Part shown: one piece after another, positions 44,340 to 55,910 of the stretch
How the letters are laid out: each line of letters begins with the position of its first letter
How positions within the stretch are numbered: the stretch's first letter is position 1
DNA from: Berberis thunbergii
Taxonomy: Eukaryota; Streptophyta; Magnoliopsida; Ranunculales; Berberidaceae
Direction: 5' to 3'
NCBI GenBank assembly: GCA_003290165.1
Contig: QNQO01000454.1
Span: 211,001 to 275,000 of the forward strand
DNA: 64,000 nucleotides
The notes under the pieces: model-generated
What the model saw: only the letters and a program-made list of their open reading frames with translations
Database searches by the model: none
What the model was told of the DNA's origin: nothing
Program-made: the position numbers and the translations under genes

Positions 44340-47300
44340 AGGCTGACGACGTTAAACCAAGAGCTCCTAGGAGGCAGCTTAGTTTCAGTTGTGTCATTAT
44401 GGTTAGTCTCGATTGATTTTTGAGTTCTTTCTACTCGCATTTCACTCATACTCGTTAGCTCCGTAATAATTTTGACTTACAACTGATACATGTAATTTTT
44501 TATTTTCTTTTATTTTTTATTATTTTTTTCATTTGTAAATGTTTGTGTGTCCTGTATTGTTTTTATCAATTTATTATGATGAGTCCACAGTTCTTATGTT
44601 GTTGAGCGTTAATTGGTGGACGGTTTCGTCGAAATTGGTAAAAACTTCCCATGGTAATAATATCACTATAACTCTCATCTTTTTTTTTCGGCATTTGTCA
44701 TAATCATCATTTTATACATTGAGGACAATGTTTTGTTTAGGTTTGGGGGTGAGGTTTTTGAATTTTTCTGCATTTTAAAAAATTTTGAACTAAAATGTAT
44801 TTCACAATTGATTATTGTATTCTACTAAATCTCCATTAAATACATAGTTAATTATGATTGTGTGAAAAATTTTTGGATTTGAAAATGCATTCAAAATCTA
44901 AGTTCCTTTCCAATGAAGAGGATGTGCTTTCAAGTATGCCTGAAAATTTTAGGAATGCATGCTTACACTTGTCACTTTTATATATCAATAGGAAAACATA
45001 TGGTTTGATATTATCTTTAAGTTACATATATTTCATAATATTTTTCGACTCGACCACTCTTGCACTATAAGCCAAGTTCGCATAAATTGAAGTTAATCAG
45101 TAAGATATTAACTAGAAAACCTTAGAATAATAGTGGAGACTTAACCTTTGTGAGTTTTGAGACATTCTATTTTTCTTTAGGGTTATTAAATAAACTCTGA
45201 CTTTTCTTGAATCTGCATTATCTCGTTGGTGATCTCATTGTTCTTGTTTCTTTTATTGATTGCTTTGAGAATGACGTTAAAATTGAATTATTACACTAGA
45301 ACTTCTTGGTTTATTTAGTTGAGAGGTCATAATACCGATTAGAGCTTAAGAAGTGATATAAGCATTTTTTTTTCTTTGAACCGTTCTTTATCCTTTTAGC
45401 CTACCTAATAATAAATATCCGTTTGCAGCCCTTTGAGCCTTTAAATAAACTTTTTTTTTCCTAACCCCATCTCCATTACCTACTCTAGTTAGGGAGTAAT
45501 ATCCCATACTATTTTTATCCTTACCCAATGTCTTTGAGAATGTGTATGGTTGATATATTTTTGGAATGGGCAAATAAAAAAGCTGAAACTAAATATTCCA
45601 TGAATTCTCAGGACAGAAATGTTTTATTGTGCAGAAAGGGAAAGCATGTCAAAATAATAAAAAATGAAAAAAAATGAATAAGAATTTCAAAGGAAGAAAA
45701 AGTAATGGTGTACAACATTGGTTAATTCTTCAGAGCCCAACGTGCTTATTAAAGGGTGTATCCATTCTCAGAGAATTTTTTCGTATCATTTTCCATTCTT
45801 GTTAGCCAAAATCTTAGCCTCATTACAACCAAATAAATACCTAATTGATCTTAAGTAAAAGTCTGGTTCATATATGTGGAGATTAAATTGACAAGAACTA
45901 TGGCGTATGATTCAACATTCTCAAAGTAATTGATATTCCTGTCCATGAGATCATATTCATTTCATTATTTTAAAAGTCCATTTTTCATGATTATTATATG
46001 TGAGATGTTTGTCTTTCCATAATTTATTCTTTTCTCACATATAAACTGAGTGATAACTAACCAATCTCTGAGTGATTCCTTTATGAGTGACAAGAAAGAT
46101 TTGTAGTCGAAGCGTACTATTCAAAAGTTATCTAGTCGTATCTTTACTGAGAAAAATTAAGTTATGTTGACAAGGCCATTCACACACACACACACCGACT
46201 TCGAGTTGAGAAAAATTGATGAAATTTATTTAACCTTTGGGTATTATTAAATCATTGTAGACTCTTTGATAAATTATTTTGACAATGTTAGTTGTTTTCT
46301 AGAAATTTTGGCAATTAGATTATTCCTCCGAGGATAATAGATAGAGTGATCAAGTTACCATGTTTTGGAAATTTATTGAGTCATAATGTTTGTGGGTAAC
46401 ATTTTTGGAAACCCTCACGATACTATAAGTCGTCCACTAGAGGTAATCTAGCGGTTTAAAGCTTTGTTTCACGTTTAAGGTAAGTGCAACCGATGATTCC
46501 TACGAAAGTGCGTTAGAATTTTATTTTTATTGTTTTGCTCGAGGACTAGCAAAATATAGGTTTTGGAGTATTTGATATTCACGTAATTATTACATAATAT
46601 AGCCCTTAATTTATATATGTTAGTGTTTCAATTAGTATATTTTTTTCTAATTATTTCATTTTCATGTTTTTGTAAGAATTTGAGCGCAAACGATGAAATC
46701 GCATTAAGGCGACAATTTGAGGAATGATAAATTGATTGAATCTAATGGTGGTACAAAGTAGCGGGTCACATACTTAAACCTAACCCCAAACAAACCTAGG
46801 TCCACCTAATTTAACCTAAGCCCAAGCCCAAAAGGCTAACCTAAAAACTCAAGCCCAAGAAAATAGGAAAGCCCTATTTAGGTTCTCCTCTTTTTGGAGA
46901 AAACCTCTCGGCTGCTACGTTTTTTCTTCCTCTTCTCTTTTTCCAGCCACCACTCCTCCCCTCTCCTTATTGGCAGACATAGAGACCTTAGTCTCTCGCC
47001 ACTAACCAACCGCAATCGCCACCATCTCACTCCACGTCGTTGTTGCCACTAACCAACTGCCAACACCACCATCAGCTGCCACCTCCTCCACTTTCCTGAC
47101 CTCTCTCTGGCAGCGTACCTCACCTCGCCAAGCCACCATCACCTAGCGACAGAGCTCCACCGCCTTGTCTCCCTCCTCCATTCTCTCCCTCTTCCTTCTT
47201 CGGTCTCTCTCTGTTCATCCATCTCCCAGCCCTCTCTTTCTCTTGCAAGGACCAGAGCTCGCCGGAGGAACAAAGCTCGCAAGCAGCAGCAGAAACAGGG

Positions 47301-48022
47301 AGCGCCTCCCTATTTCACCACCCCTGCTTCTCTCCCGTTCGTCATTTCTTTCCTCTTTCGTATCTCCCTCACTTTATCTCCCTCTCTCGCAGGTTTCGGA
47401 GCTTCAACGGAGGAAGAATACGCTCGTGAAGAGCACGAAGGAAAAAGAAGCAACGACACATCTCGCTGGAGAAGACAGAGCGCGAATTCTGGTGGGAACC
47501 AATTTATTTTAAAATCAGTTGGTTATTTGCACCCTTCAGTTCTGCTCTGTACCACCATAGTGCATTTGCAGCCTTTTTCTTGGGATTCGTGATTGTGCTG
47601 AGATGGATTCCACCTACACAAGTGTTGTGACCACCACCACCATGATCTTCTAGACCCCGCGCCGAGGCGAAAATCAGACCACAGGGTTTCCTATAGTTTG
47701 TTGTATTTGAATTTATTGTTTTCTATATACTTAAACGTTAAACACAGTAGATTTCTAAGTTTCAATAATTTTCTTTCATCGATTATATCCGAATTAATTA
47801 TCTAGACTAGTCGGTAGTTAGAAGTACCCTTTATTGATATTCAAAGCCTGCTTTAATCAATTAATCTGAATCTGTGATTTGTGTGCCGTAAGAAGACATG
47901 CATTGCTAGGGTTAAGAATTAGTTAAAATAAACCTGTGATTGTGTGTGTCGTAAGAAGACATGCAATGCTAGGGGTTTAAACCTTTGCTGAAATCAATTG
48001 CAAACTTAGATTACTCTTTAGG
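44340..48022 (+). mobile_element. Athila-like Ty3 3' non-coding region and LTR, left part
   Basis: 'gctgacgacgttaaaccaag' followed by 'aggaggcagctt' (44340-44385) resembles the conserved block after the last ORF of Athila/Tat-type elements, and 'ttaggtttgggggtgagg' (44738-44755) resembles their polypurine-rich stretch. Beyond lie a CT-rich leader (46890-47400), possible R/U5, and AT-rich sequence up to the CACTA insertion. The LTR continues at 56132. No gag-pol is left. Confidence is moderate because these are short signatures read from memory. Confidence 0.5.
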
Positions 48023-48034
48023 CACTACAAGAAA

Positions 48035-48345
48035 AACTGTGATTAATAGCGTTTAAAAACCGCTATGGTAGGATACCATAGCGGTTTAGTAACCGCTATG
48101 ACAGCCGAAGCTATAATAGACCCAGGGGATATTATAGCGGTTTTAAACCGCTATGGTAAGTTTGGCTTTTATAGCGTTTCAAAACCGCTATGGTAGCCTC
48201 TTCCATAGCGTTTTAAAAACGCTATAGTAGAGTCTAAAACCGCTATGGTATCCTCTTCCATAGCGTTTTAAAAATGCTATAGTAGAGTCTAAAACCGCTA
48301 TGGTGGACTCTACCATAGCGTTTTAAAAACGCTATGGTAAGTATA
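48035..48345. repeat. Left sub-terminal repeat cluster of the CACTA element
   Basis: About a dozen copies, in both orientations, of 'accgctatggta' and 'agcgttttaaaacgctat'-like palindromes. One unit of about 62 bp ('tctaaaaccgctatggta…') occurs three times at 48190-48340. The right end has a shorter set (56075-56105). Likely transposase-binding sites; they could also form hairpin transcripts. Confidence 0.85.
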
Positions 48346-48353
48346 CATAGCAA

Positions 48354-48395
<42 letters not shown>

Positions 48396-49061
48396 ATCAA
48401 ATGACTTTTTATTACACATCTCATAAGTTTTATGTCTAAAAAATAAAATTTTAAATGTGCCAAAGTTAAATAAAAATTTTCTTGAACATATGATAAATTG
48501 ATAGCTAAAACAACTAGTAGTATCTGTGTCTTCTCATTAAAATTAGTTAATGAACATCCACTACTCTTTACCATAAGGCTACACACTCCCCAACAGCGTG
48601 AAACTTCATTACATGTTTTGCAATTCTTCCAATGAAAAGGAAATTGCACAAACTTAGACCTGTTTGAAATGAAACTGTGAGATTTGAAGTCAGTTTAATC
48701 TTGTTGATCTTACCAGCTCTTTTGATCACTAAAATTGTTATAGTCTAGCTAGCAAATACGAAGTTTACAGACTATGATTCATGAACCTGGTTAACAAGTC
48801 ATCAAAATAAAAAAAACAGGTTTACATAGATGTTTTGGATGGTTAGGCTATATATCCTTTGGTACAACCTCAAGATGTGTAAGACTTTGAGATGTAAACG
48901 TCTGCCGTTGAGATCTGCATGCATGCATGCCAACATACAGCTCACACCCAACCCAATCTGAAAGAAAACAATGTAAACAACACTTAACTTGGCAACTCAC
49001 ATAGAAGAAAGGTGGCTCTCCCATTTTCTGTTCAGTCCAATGGAATGGTTTTAGTGTCCGC

Positions 49062-49590
49062 CTACTCCCTCATTGCTCTATAAGCATCAGCTTTACCGTT
49101 TGTAGGATTGATCACCACAAGGACAACAAAATCACGAGGAACAAAAATCAAGATATCCAAAGAATTAACCAACATAGCCTCTGTGGAGTAACGTGATATT
49201 ATCTTGTTGGTTTGGAGGAATGTGAGCTTCTCCAAAATACCAGTGGCAGCAGTAGCGACAGCAAGAGCATATATATACACCCCAAAGAATACATGCCATG
49301 GCAACAATGTAGCTCTGCTGTTTGTTGAACCACCAGGGTACCAAAAGGTTGCAAAACCAGCAGCCCACTATAAACAAATATTAAGAAAACGAACGGACTG
49401 CAGCAATCAGAAAAGGAGCTAATCTTTCTTAATAAAGAGCCTGACGAAGGAAATTGTGAGAAATGAATTAACTGACCTGAAGGGCATATAAAAACAGATA
49501 AGCAAGGCCTAACCAATAATGCAGGCTGTAGAAACTATCAATGCCCTTCTCATTGTGGGATTTTATGGTTGCCCATACGCCAATCAGACT
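49062..49590 (-). pseudogene. Captured cytochrome b561 (ascorbate ferrireductase), last two exons
   Basis: Two phase-0 exons: 49477-49590 (SLIGVWATIKSHNEKGIDS, FYSLHYWLGLAYLFLYALQ) and 49062-49367 (WAAGFATFWYPGG, LLPWHVFFGVYIYALAVATA, KIISRYSTEAMLVN, to TAG). They splice in frame through a GT donor at 49476-49475 and an AG acceptor at 49369-49368. The encoded part has helices 3-6 and two haem-linked histidines (LHYW and LPWH). Helices 1-2, with the other histidine ligands, are missing, so electron transfer across the membrane is not expected. It is unusual that about 139 codons remain open with normal splicing. Confidence 0.85.
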
Positions 49591-49990
49591 CTAAACTAGA
49601 GCTAAGAATTGCACCGTACAATGCAGTCTTTCTAAGATTTTTTTGTTCCTGACACCGTCTTGTAACCTAGCATGGCTGCAGTCCTCCCATGAAAACAATA
49701 AAGACAAGAGGTGAAGAACAGAGCATGCAACATGCAAATATGCACTTGAAAGAATTTGATTGTAATTGAATCTACAACTTGACGTATGTGCTTACAACAA
49801 TAAGCTTGGAAATGGTCATTGTTAAAATTAAGAAATATGATATTTTGTGTTGTCATGTAGAGTTTTGGTGCCAAGAGGGTCAATTTTTATTTTCCTTCCT
49901 TGTTTGAACCTAATTAGTGAGTGTGACTTGAAAAAGACGTGAAATTAGCATGTTTCGCAAAAAAATAAAATAAAAAATAGTGAGTCTCAC

Positions 49991-50345
49991 CTTGTACTTG
50001 TGGTATCCATCGGAAGCTACGTCTCCATTGCTCTGGTATCTCCCATCGTAGTACCCGGGAATATTGTTATTGGTCCTGTGCACATAACCCACCTTCAAAC
50101 CGAAAAAGCACAATAACTATATTACTAATGACGAACAACGAATCAAATAAAATACAAACTGTAGATTAAAACCACATCAGTACTGCACTCACTCAGCAAA
50201 GATGAAAGAAATAATATCCCACAATATGCACATAAAAATCATGTTGTTACCTGATCAAACTCAAGGCAAGGGACCCATCCCTTGGCTAGCATGTAATCGA
50301 TCTCCTTAGCAATGGATTCATCAGTGAGAGGTGGCAAGCAATGAT
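49991..50345 (-). pseudogene. Captured RuBisCO small-subunit (rbcS) exons
   Basis: Exon 50251 to about 50345 encodes [17 protein letters not shown] and [11 protein letters not shown], then a GT donor. Exon 49991-50092 (34 codons, open) encodes VGYVHRTNNNIPGYYDGRY and then diverges where rbcS has WTMWKLPMFGC. Upstream, in place of the transit-peptide exon, lies a CAG/GCA microsatellite (50353-50398). The rest of the protein is absent. In the family, the small subunit is nuclear-encoded and imported to chloroplasts; this copy can only give a fragment. Confidence 0.82.
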
Positions 50346-50352
50346 AGCAACG

Positions 50353-50398
50353 ACAGCAGCAGCAGCAGCAAGAAGCAGCAGCAGCAGCAGCAGCAAGC
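50353..50398. repeat. (GCA)n microsatellite
   Basis: Imperfect GCA repeat, about 15 units, interrupted by AAGA. On the minus strand it reads as poly-Ala, poly-Cys or poly-Leu depending on frame. Confidence 0.9.
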
Positions 50399-50956
50399 AA
50401 CCTCTCTTCTTGACAGCTCCTCCAACATCTCTGCAAATGATCAAAATTTGAAATTTTTTTATGTTCTGGCCTAAAACTAACACATACTTTCAGTACCACA
50501 ATTATATCGGCTCTCTGCTGTTTTTAAGCTATTAAAAATTCATAAACTTGACTTGTTAAGAAAACACAACACCACCACTACCTAACTACAATATCCAACA
50601 TTAAAATTCCTGGGAGCTCAGAGTTTATGGGAGACTAAAACCAAGCTCTGCCAAATAGATATCATACAACAACAATGCATTTGGAGATAATTGACAGTGC
50701 AAGATTGAAACTTGAAATGATAGTTATGAGAATGGATAGTGAAGCAAACTGTGGTTAGGACAAATGACAATAAAGAATGGATAAATCCACAGCATGTTCT
50801 CATCCACACTCAATGGCAATGCCAAGTTCATGCTTGTATGACTTTTGAATAAAGAGATCGTCTACTCCAAACAGAATTGTAACAGTCTAAAAGTTGAGAG
50901 TTGGTTGTCACCGAAAATGAGCTATTTACTGAAAAGTAATCATGTTTTTTTCAAAC

Positions 50957-51076
50957 CTTTATGTTCCTGGTGCAGATTACGTGCCCTTTCTAATTCATAC
51001 TTCCGCTTCCAATCAGCTACCTCAGCTTGAGCAGAAGCCTTCCCTTCAGCTACCCGTCTTAACGCCTTTGCAACAG
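50957..51076 (-). pseudogene. Captured exon, probably from NAD kinase 1 N-terminal region
   Basis: The minus strand between an AG acceptor (51078-51077) and a GT donor (50956-50955) encodes [20 protein letters not shown] followed by [19 protein letters not shown]. This helical, charged exon resembles the N-terminal region of plant NADK1-like proteins. The kinase domain is not present. The identification rests on a short low-complexity helix, so another coiled-coil protein remains possible. Confidence 0.5.
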
Positions 51077-51122
51077 CTACAAATTAATTTAAAAAAAAAT
51101 GTAAGAAGCAAGCTACAAAATG

Positions 51123-51358
51123 AGCTCATGACTAAGAAAACATAATATAGAAAAAATGGTGCCAATACAAGGGACTATATACAGATGCATAATGGCCAGG
51201 ACAGATACATATAATGGCAGCACAGGAGATACAAGATGCAAGCTCATGACTAAGAAAACATAATATAGAAAAAATGGTGCCAATACAAGGGACTATATAC
51301 AAATGCATAATGGCCAGGACAGATACATATAATGGCAGCAGAGGAGATACAAGATGCA
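51123..51358. repeat. 118-bp perfect-looking tandem duplication
   Basis: Copies 51123-51240 and 51241-51358 differ at two or three positions ('acagatgc/acaaatgc', 'gcacagg/gcagagg'). Non-coding. Confidence 0.88.
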
Positions 51359-51779
51359 AGATCATTGTTACAATTTTCACACGAGGTTCAATCACATGGA
51401 GATTAATCAATAGCCAATTTCATCATGGAGACCATGGAAAGTCAGTCTATCCAATATTCCTAGTTAATTGAAATATGTTCAGACGCCTAACATTTAGTAA
51501 GTATCCTTTTCAACCCTTCAAGGCAATAATAGCATTAAGACATTTCATGATATGTAACCACAGGAAGGAGTAAAGTTAATTTGGATAAAGCTTATCCAAA
51601 TATAGAGTATCAAAAGCCAATAGATTCTTTATAATACGATATTTTGTTATCAAACAAAACTTAGCACCTTTTAGAATGGTATTTATAAAACCTAACCATA
51701 AGATTGCAAATACTCCACACTGAAAACATCTGAATGATGCAGGCCATTTCTTACAGCCATGGAGATCCAAGTATAATAC

Positions 51780-51837
51780 ATTCTTTCCATGCCCATCAAA
51801 AACTCCACAAAATACTCCCTCTTCCATTTCAAACCCC
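51780..51837 (-). pseudogene. Captured PP2C phosphatase exon piece
   Basis: The minus strand encodes GFEMEEGVFCGVFDGHGKN, which contains the PP2C motif FCGVFDGHG with the metal-binding Asp, followed by a GT donor. It is only about 19 codons. The acceptor side (AAG) is not clean. An adjoining minus-strand stretch at 52530-52625 (GSGVCSTVGNHEDLATC) may come from the same gene, but I cannot place it. PP2Cs of clade A are the inhibitors of SnRK2 kinases; this fragment does not look diagnostic for clade A. Confidence 0.7.
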
Positions 51838-51929
51838 TTCAATTGAAAACAACTAAACCCATTAAACCATCAACAAAAACCAATAACTTTGGAAGTGAAC
51901 AAAAAAAAATAAAAATAAAATAACACATT

Positions 51930-53490
51930 GAATTAAACAATGACAATTATCAATTAAAAGAAAGGTAATTTATGGAACAACAACATAATTTATGGAACAG
52001 ACTCCAAATCAAACAATGACAATTATCAATTAAAAGTGCATAAACGAAAGGTAACTTTAAAGTGCATAAACGAAAGGTAACTTTAATGTTTAAACAATAC
52101 CTGTGGGGAATGATGGCAGTATGTCAAGAAAAGCCACATTATTTTCAACAATAATAGAAATTCCCTTATTAGAAGAAAGGAAGGAACATCATTAGTCCCA
52201 TGCTCATTTAAGAGCAAAACTATGAGAAAGTTATTGTACTAGTACAAAATATAGATTTTGTTTTGGTCAGTGAAGGTTCAGCCAGACATACAAAATATAT
52301 ATATATATATAGCCATAAACGCAGACAAAAAATATTAGACATAATAATGACTAACATAAAGTTTCAAAGCTAATTAAGATAATACCTCCAATTTTATTTT
52401 TAAATATAATTCTTTTTAGAATATATCTATGCAGTATCAATATGAAAAAACGTGGAGGAAATAAGATGATAATATTCAAGAAGCATAACTTCAAGGTAGT
52501 AAGTGGATTTATTTTCTCAAATAAAATAGACAGGTGACTTACAAGTTTCTTCAGAATAATCAACACAAGTTGCTAAATCCTCGTGATTTCCAACTGTACT
52601 ACAAACTCCAGAACCAAAGTCATGCCTATAATATTTGCAAAAGAAAATATTACAGAGTGCAGTCTAGTTAATCATTGCAAACATTGGTGATCAATAAAGT
52701 GATTACAAGGAAATGTACACTATGTTTTATCAGGATTCTAATAAATTACAGAAAGCCCTATCATTTAACAAGTTCATGCAGGTAACATTGTTAGATCTTA
52801 GAAGAGACGCTACCATCAGTGAGTACTGAGTAAGAATATTTTGTGAAGAAACAAAATCTAATTAAACAAAGACCAACCAAACTGAATGGTTACATTGGTA
52901 TTGATCTACTTTCCAGACCTTGTGACAGAATGGCATCTATATTGTTATTAAACCAAGAAACTAGTGTATCCATCACCCAGTCCATGCGTGCCTAAAATGA
53001 GCTGACAACTACTTTTGTTATTTAATATGAGGTAGATTGTTATGTAGGATCTGACAAATCTCAAAGACTCAAACTTCTGTTGATCATGAAGAAAAAAGAA
53101 TAGGAACCTAGATGTCATCCACAAGCCATGGCCTAACTCAGGTCATGGAAAATCTACTTACAATAAAATTGATTTTCTCTTTAAGTTTTCAAATATCATT
53201 TATAAGTAAGGATAAGGCCCCCACTTGGTTTCTAGTCATGCAATAACAGCAATTGCTAGCAACAGATGGTTTGATTCAATTTTGGAAAGAAGCTTGTGAC
53301 AAGAGACCTGCACACATTCAAAGTATATATTAATGAAAGGAAAGATATTGTTGATCACTTTTGACAAGAGACCTACCACATCATGCAGCCTCCTAATCTC
53401 CTCACCCAATTCAGCCTCCATAAATCAACATAATTTATGGAACCGACTCCAAATCAAACAATGACAATTATCAATTAAAAGAATCTTCAT
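51930..53490. repeat. Dispersed copies of a ~40-bp direct repeat in the CACTA element
   Basis: 'aatgacaattatcaattaaaag' type sequence (core 'tgacaattatcaattaaa') occurs near 51942, 52017 and 53461, twice with 'cataatttatgga' upstream. 'gtgcataaacgaaaggtaactttaa' is also doubled near 52035-52085. Confidence 0.75.
53236..53421 (-). other. Small two-part reading frame of unknown origin in the CACTA element
   Basis: Minus-strand MEAELGEEIRRLHDV ends at a GT donor near 53375. A following AG-flanked piece encodes CHKLLSKIESNHLLLAIAVI and stops. It could be another captured fragment. Family not recognised. Confidence 0.3.
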
Positions 53491-53560
53491 TTTAATAGCC
53501 TAAATATTAAAAAGTAAAAGAAGGGGAAATGGGGGGTGGCAGTTGAGTTTAGCGTGCTAC

Positions 53561-53780
53561 CTTGCATTTTCCTTCAGCCATTTGCATAAGCATATTCCTT
53601 CGCTTTCTGGTGCTGTTTGTGGCATCAAATATTCCAACCAATGATGAAAGGACAGCCATAAGAAAATTTTTTAGGGGAAAAAAAGGAAAGCTGCAACTAA
53701 AACTAGCTAAAATATGAATATCTTACCTGACCACCTTCTTGCATCCAAGCTATCATATCTTCCATTGCAAGGCCTGCCAC
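53561..53780 (-). pseudogene. Captured exons of F2KP (6-phosphofructo-2-kinase/fructose-2,6-bisphosphatase)
   Basis: Exon 53727-53780 (18 codons, clean splice sites): LAMEDMIAWMQEGGQ. Exon 53561-53638 (26 codons): VGIFDATNSTRKRR and NMLMQMAEGKCK, including the substrate-binding DATNSTR segment of the kinase half. The second exon's acceptor reads TTG where AG is needed, so it should no longer be used. The enzyme sets the level of fructose-2,6-bisphosphate in the cytosol; nothing functional remains here. Confidence 0.85.
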
Positions 53781-54332
53781 CTAGTGGCATGTGAGATAAT
53801 GACACTTTGTGCAAAGAAGGAAAGGTACGTAAATAGCTAAGGGTCGCATTCATAAAGAGCCAATAGTGATTAACTAAGATATCATTGAAAAAAATGTCTG
53901 ACCGTGCCCCTTTTACACTGATGATTGCTTAAGTTACCAGCCAATCAAAATTTTGCTTTTCATGAAAGAGTATTAAGTAATGAGCATGAAACCCCCTAAA
54001 AAAGAATTTTTCAACATTTGCCATTAACACTATTAGAATTACACCTACACGCTACTGTCCTATTAGGAGGGCCTTTGCAATTCATAACACTAGACCCAAC
54101 ATTATGCCCCTCAAAGCACACTTTTATTGGAGAACTTTAATTAATTGACTTTATTATTGGATTTTCATCTATAAATTGGAGAGTTCTCCAATAGTAAAGA
54201 TTTGAAGAATCAGAACACAACATCGACTCAAATTCTATTTAAATTACATTAGTTTTAGCTTTTCTTTCATTTTACTCGCTTCCCATTCCATCACAGTTTG
54301 CATGAAGAATAGAAGTGGAAGTAAGAAGTTAC

Positions 54333-55407
54333 CTTCCCATCATATTCCCATCGAGAAAGCACTTCTGGTGCAATATATGCAGGAGTCCCAACAGTCGATT
54401 TGGGCCTAGAATGCAACAGTGATGACTGCATAAAAAACCAAAGCAACAAATAATTTGTAAATTTCCAACATTTCATTAGTTTCAGCAAATCACATGAACT
54501 GAATCAGCTAGATGACAAACCTTCGAGTAACCAAAATCGCAAATTTTTAGGTGAGGCGCAGGGCTTCCGTCCAAAAGTGTATTCTCCAGCTTCAAATCTC
54601 TATGGCAGATTTGCTTCACAATACAACAAAAGGATAATATAAATAAACAATGACTAAACAACTACTACTCTTATCTCCTCAGTCCTCACCAATGGTAGAA
54701 ACTCTCAAATATTCGTAAAGAATTCAATGGCAGTTTTTTGAGTTAATGATTTTTACCATGGTATGACAATAGTCCACACCTGAGATGAGTTGCTGGAAGA
54801 AGTATCTTGCCTGAAGAAAAATATATGAAATTAATAACTTAAAACTTTAAAACATTGAAAATGAAAAAAGGGAGTGACAGTGAGAGCAAAGAACCTCATC
54901 TTCACTGAATCTACCGGCGGTGCAGATCCGCTCGAAAAGCTCACCACCAGCTGCATACTCCATTACAATTCCAAGATGAGTTGGTGTCAAAACAACCTGT
55001 AAACACAATCCAAAATCCCTAATTACTTCCCAAATTCAACTAAAGAACACTACCAACTACTAAAACAAATAGTGATTATGATCCAAAACCTCACCTCCTT
55101 GAACCTAATAATATTCGGATGGCGCAGCGATCTATGGTTAATGATCTATAACCAAAATCCAATTAACTTATCAAACCAAAATTCAATCTCGAATCAATAC
55201 AAATCACATAAACAGATCCAAAACAACCATCAACAAAAATAACAATAGATTTCAATTCAATTCAAGCTTAAGTTCAATTTTAATCACCTTATGTCCTCTT
55301 TCGATGTACTTCATCGCGACAAGCTCCTTAGTCTCTTTGTTCCTCATCAACCTTGCCACACCAAAGTTCCCAGATCCAATATCCTGCACAACCTCGTACT
55401 TCTCCAT
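54333..55407 (-). pseudogene. Captured SnRK2 (SRK2/SAPK) protein kinase, six consecutive exons
   Basis: SnRK2 kinases act in ABA and osmotic-stress signalling. Exons: 55288-55407 (start Met, [20 protein letters not shown], Lys of [11 protein letters not shown]); 55095-55145 (IINHRSLRHPNIIRFKE); 54895-54996 ([20 protein letters not shown]...); 54757-54810 (ARYFFQQLISGVDYCHTM); 54521-54613 ([24 protein letters not shown]); 54333-54425 ([20 protein letters not shown]). All lengths are multiples of three and all GT/AG sites fit, giving 171 open codons. Glycine loop, catalytic Asp (HRD), DFG and activation loop with APE are present. Exon 2 lacks the eight residues before IINHRS, including the αC glutamate. 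Everything after EYDGK is absent, so activity is unlikely. Confidence 0.9.
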
Positions 55408-55569
55408 CTCTTCTCCTCTTCACAAATCAATTGTTTAATTTGTATATGTTAGATTACAAGTACCCTTCCATATCTTCCAGTTGGATCAACTTCAACAAAC
55501 TAAGACTCACCCTCATCTGGTTCATATGGTCTCATCCCAACCATTTCTCTCTAAAAAGAGGTGAATCGA

Positions 55570-55910
55570 AAGAGGAGGGCGACGGAGAGATGGAGGGAGC
55601 AATGAGGGAGATGAAGATAAAGATATGGAGAGAGCAGTGAGGGCGATTGAGAGATAGAGGGAGCAGTGAGGGAGATGGCGAGATGGAGGGAGCAGTGAGG
55701 GAGGGAGATGGAGATATGGAGAGAGCAGGGAGGGAGATGGCGAGATAAGGGAGGGTGGACATCGAGCTCTATCTAACTCGAGCGCCCAGTAACTCGGAGA
55801 GGGAGAGGGAGAGCGATCGGAGAGGGAGAGGGAGAACGATCGGAGAGGGAGAGCTGAATGCAGAGGGAGAGCAGAATGCTGAGGGGAGAGGGAGACAGAT
55901 CGAGCGGGAT
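55570..55910. repeat. GA-rich low-complexity tract
   Basis: Repeats of 'gagatggagggagcagtgaggg' and later 'cggagagggagagggaga'. It lies just upstream (minus-strand sense) of the SnRK2 start codon, so it could be part of the captured 5' UTR or promoter. Open frames here are low-complexity artefacts. Confidence 0.7.

Noticed and set aside
48035..48345. CRISPR-like array
   Set aside because: Repeats are inverted and irregular with no uniform spacers, at a CACTA terminus in a plant genome.
49991..50499. A functional rbcS gene
   Set aside because: The transit-peptide exon is replaced by a GCA repeat and the protein's conserved WTMWKLPMFG and later parts are missing.
54333..55407. SnRK2 as a genuine host gene
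   Set aside because: It lies inside CACTA termini with a TSD, lacks the second half of the kinase and eight residues of exon 2.
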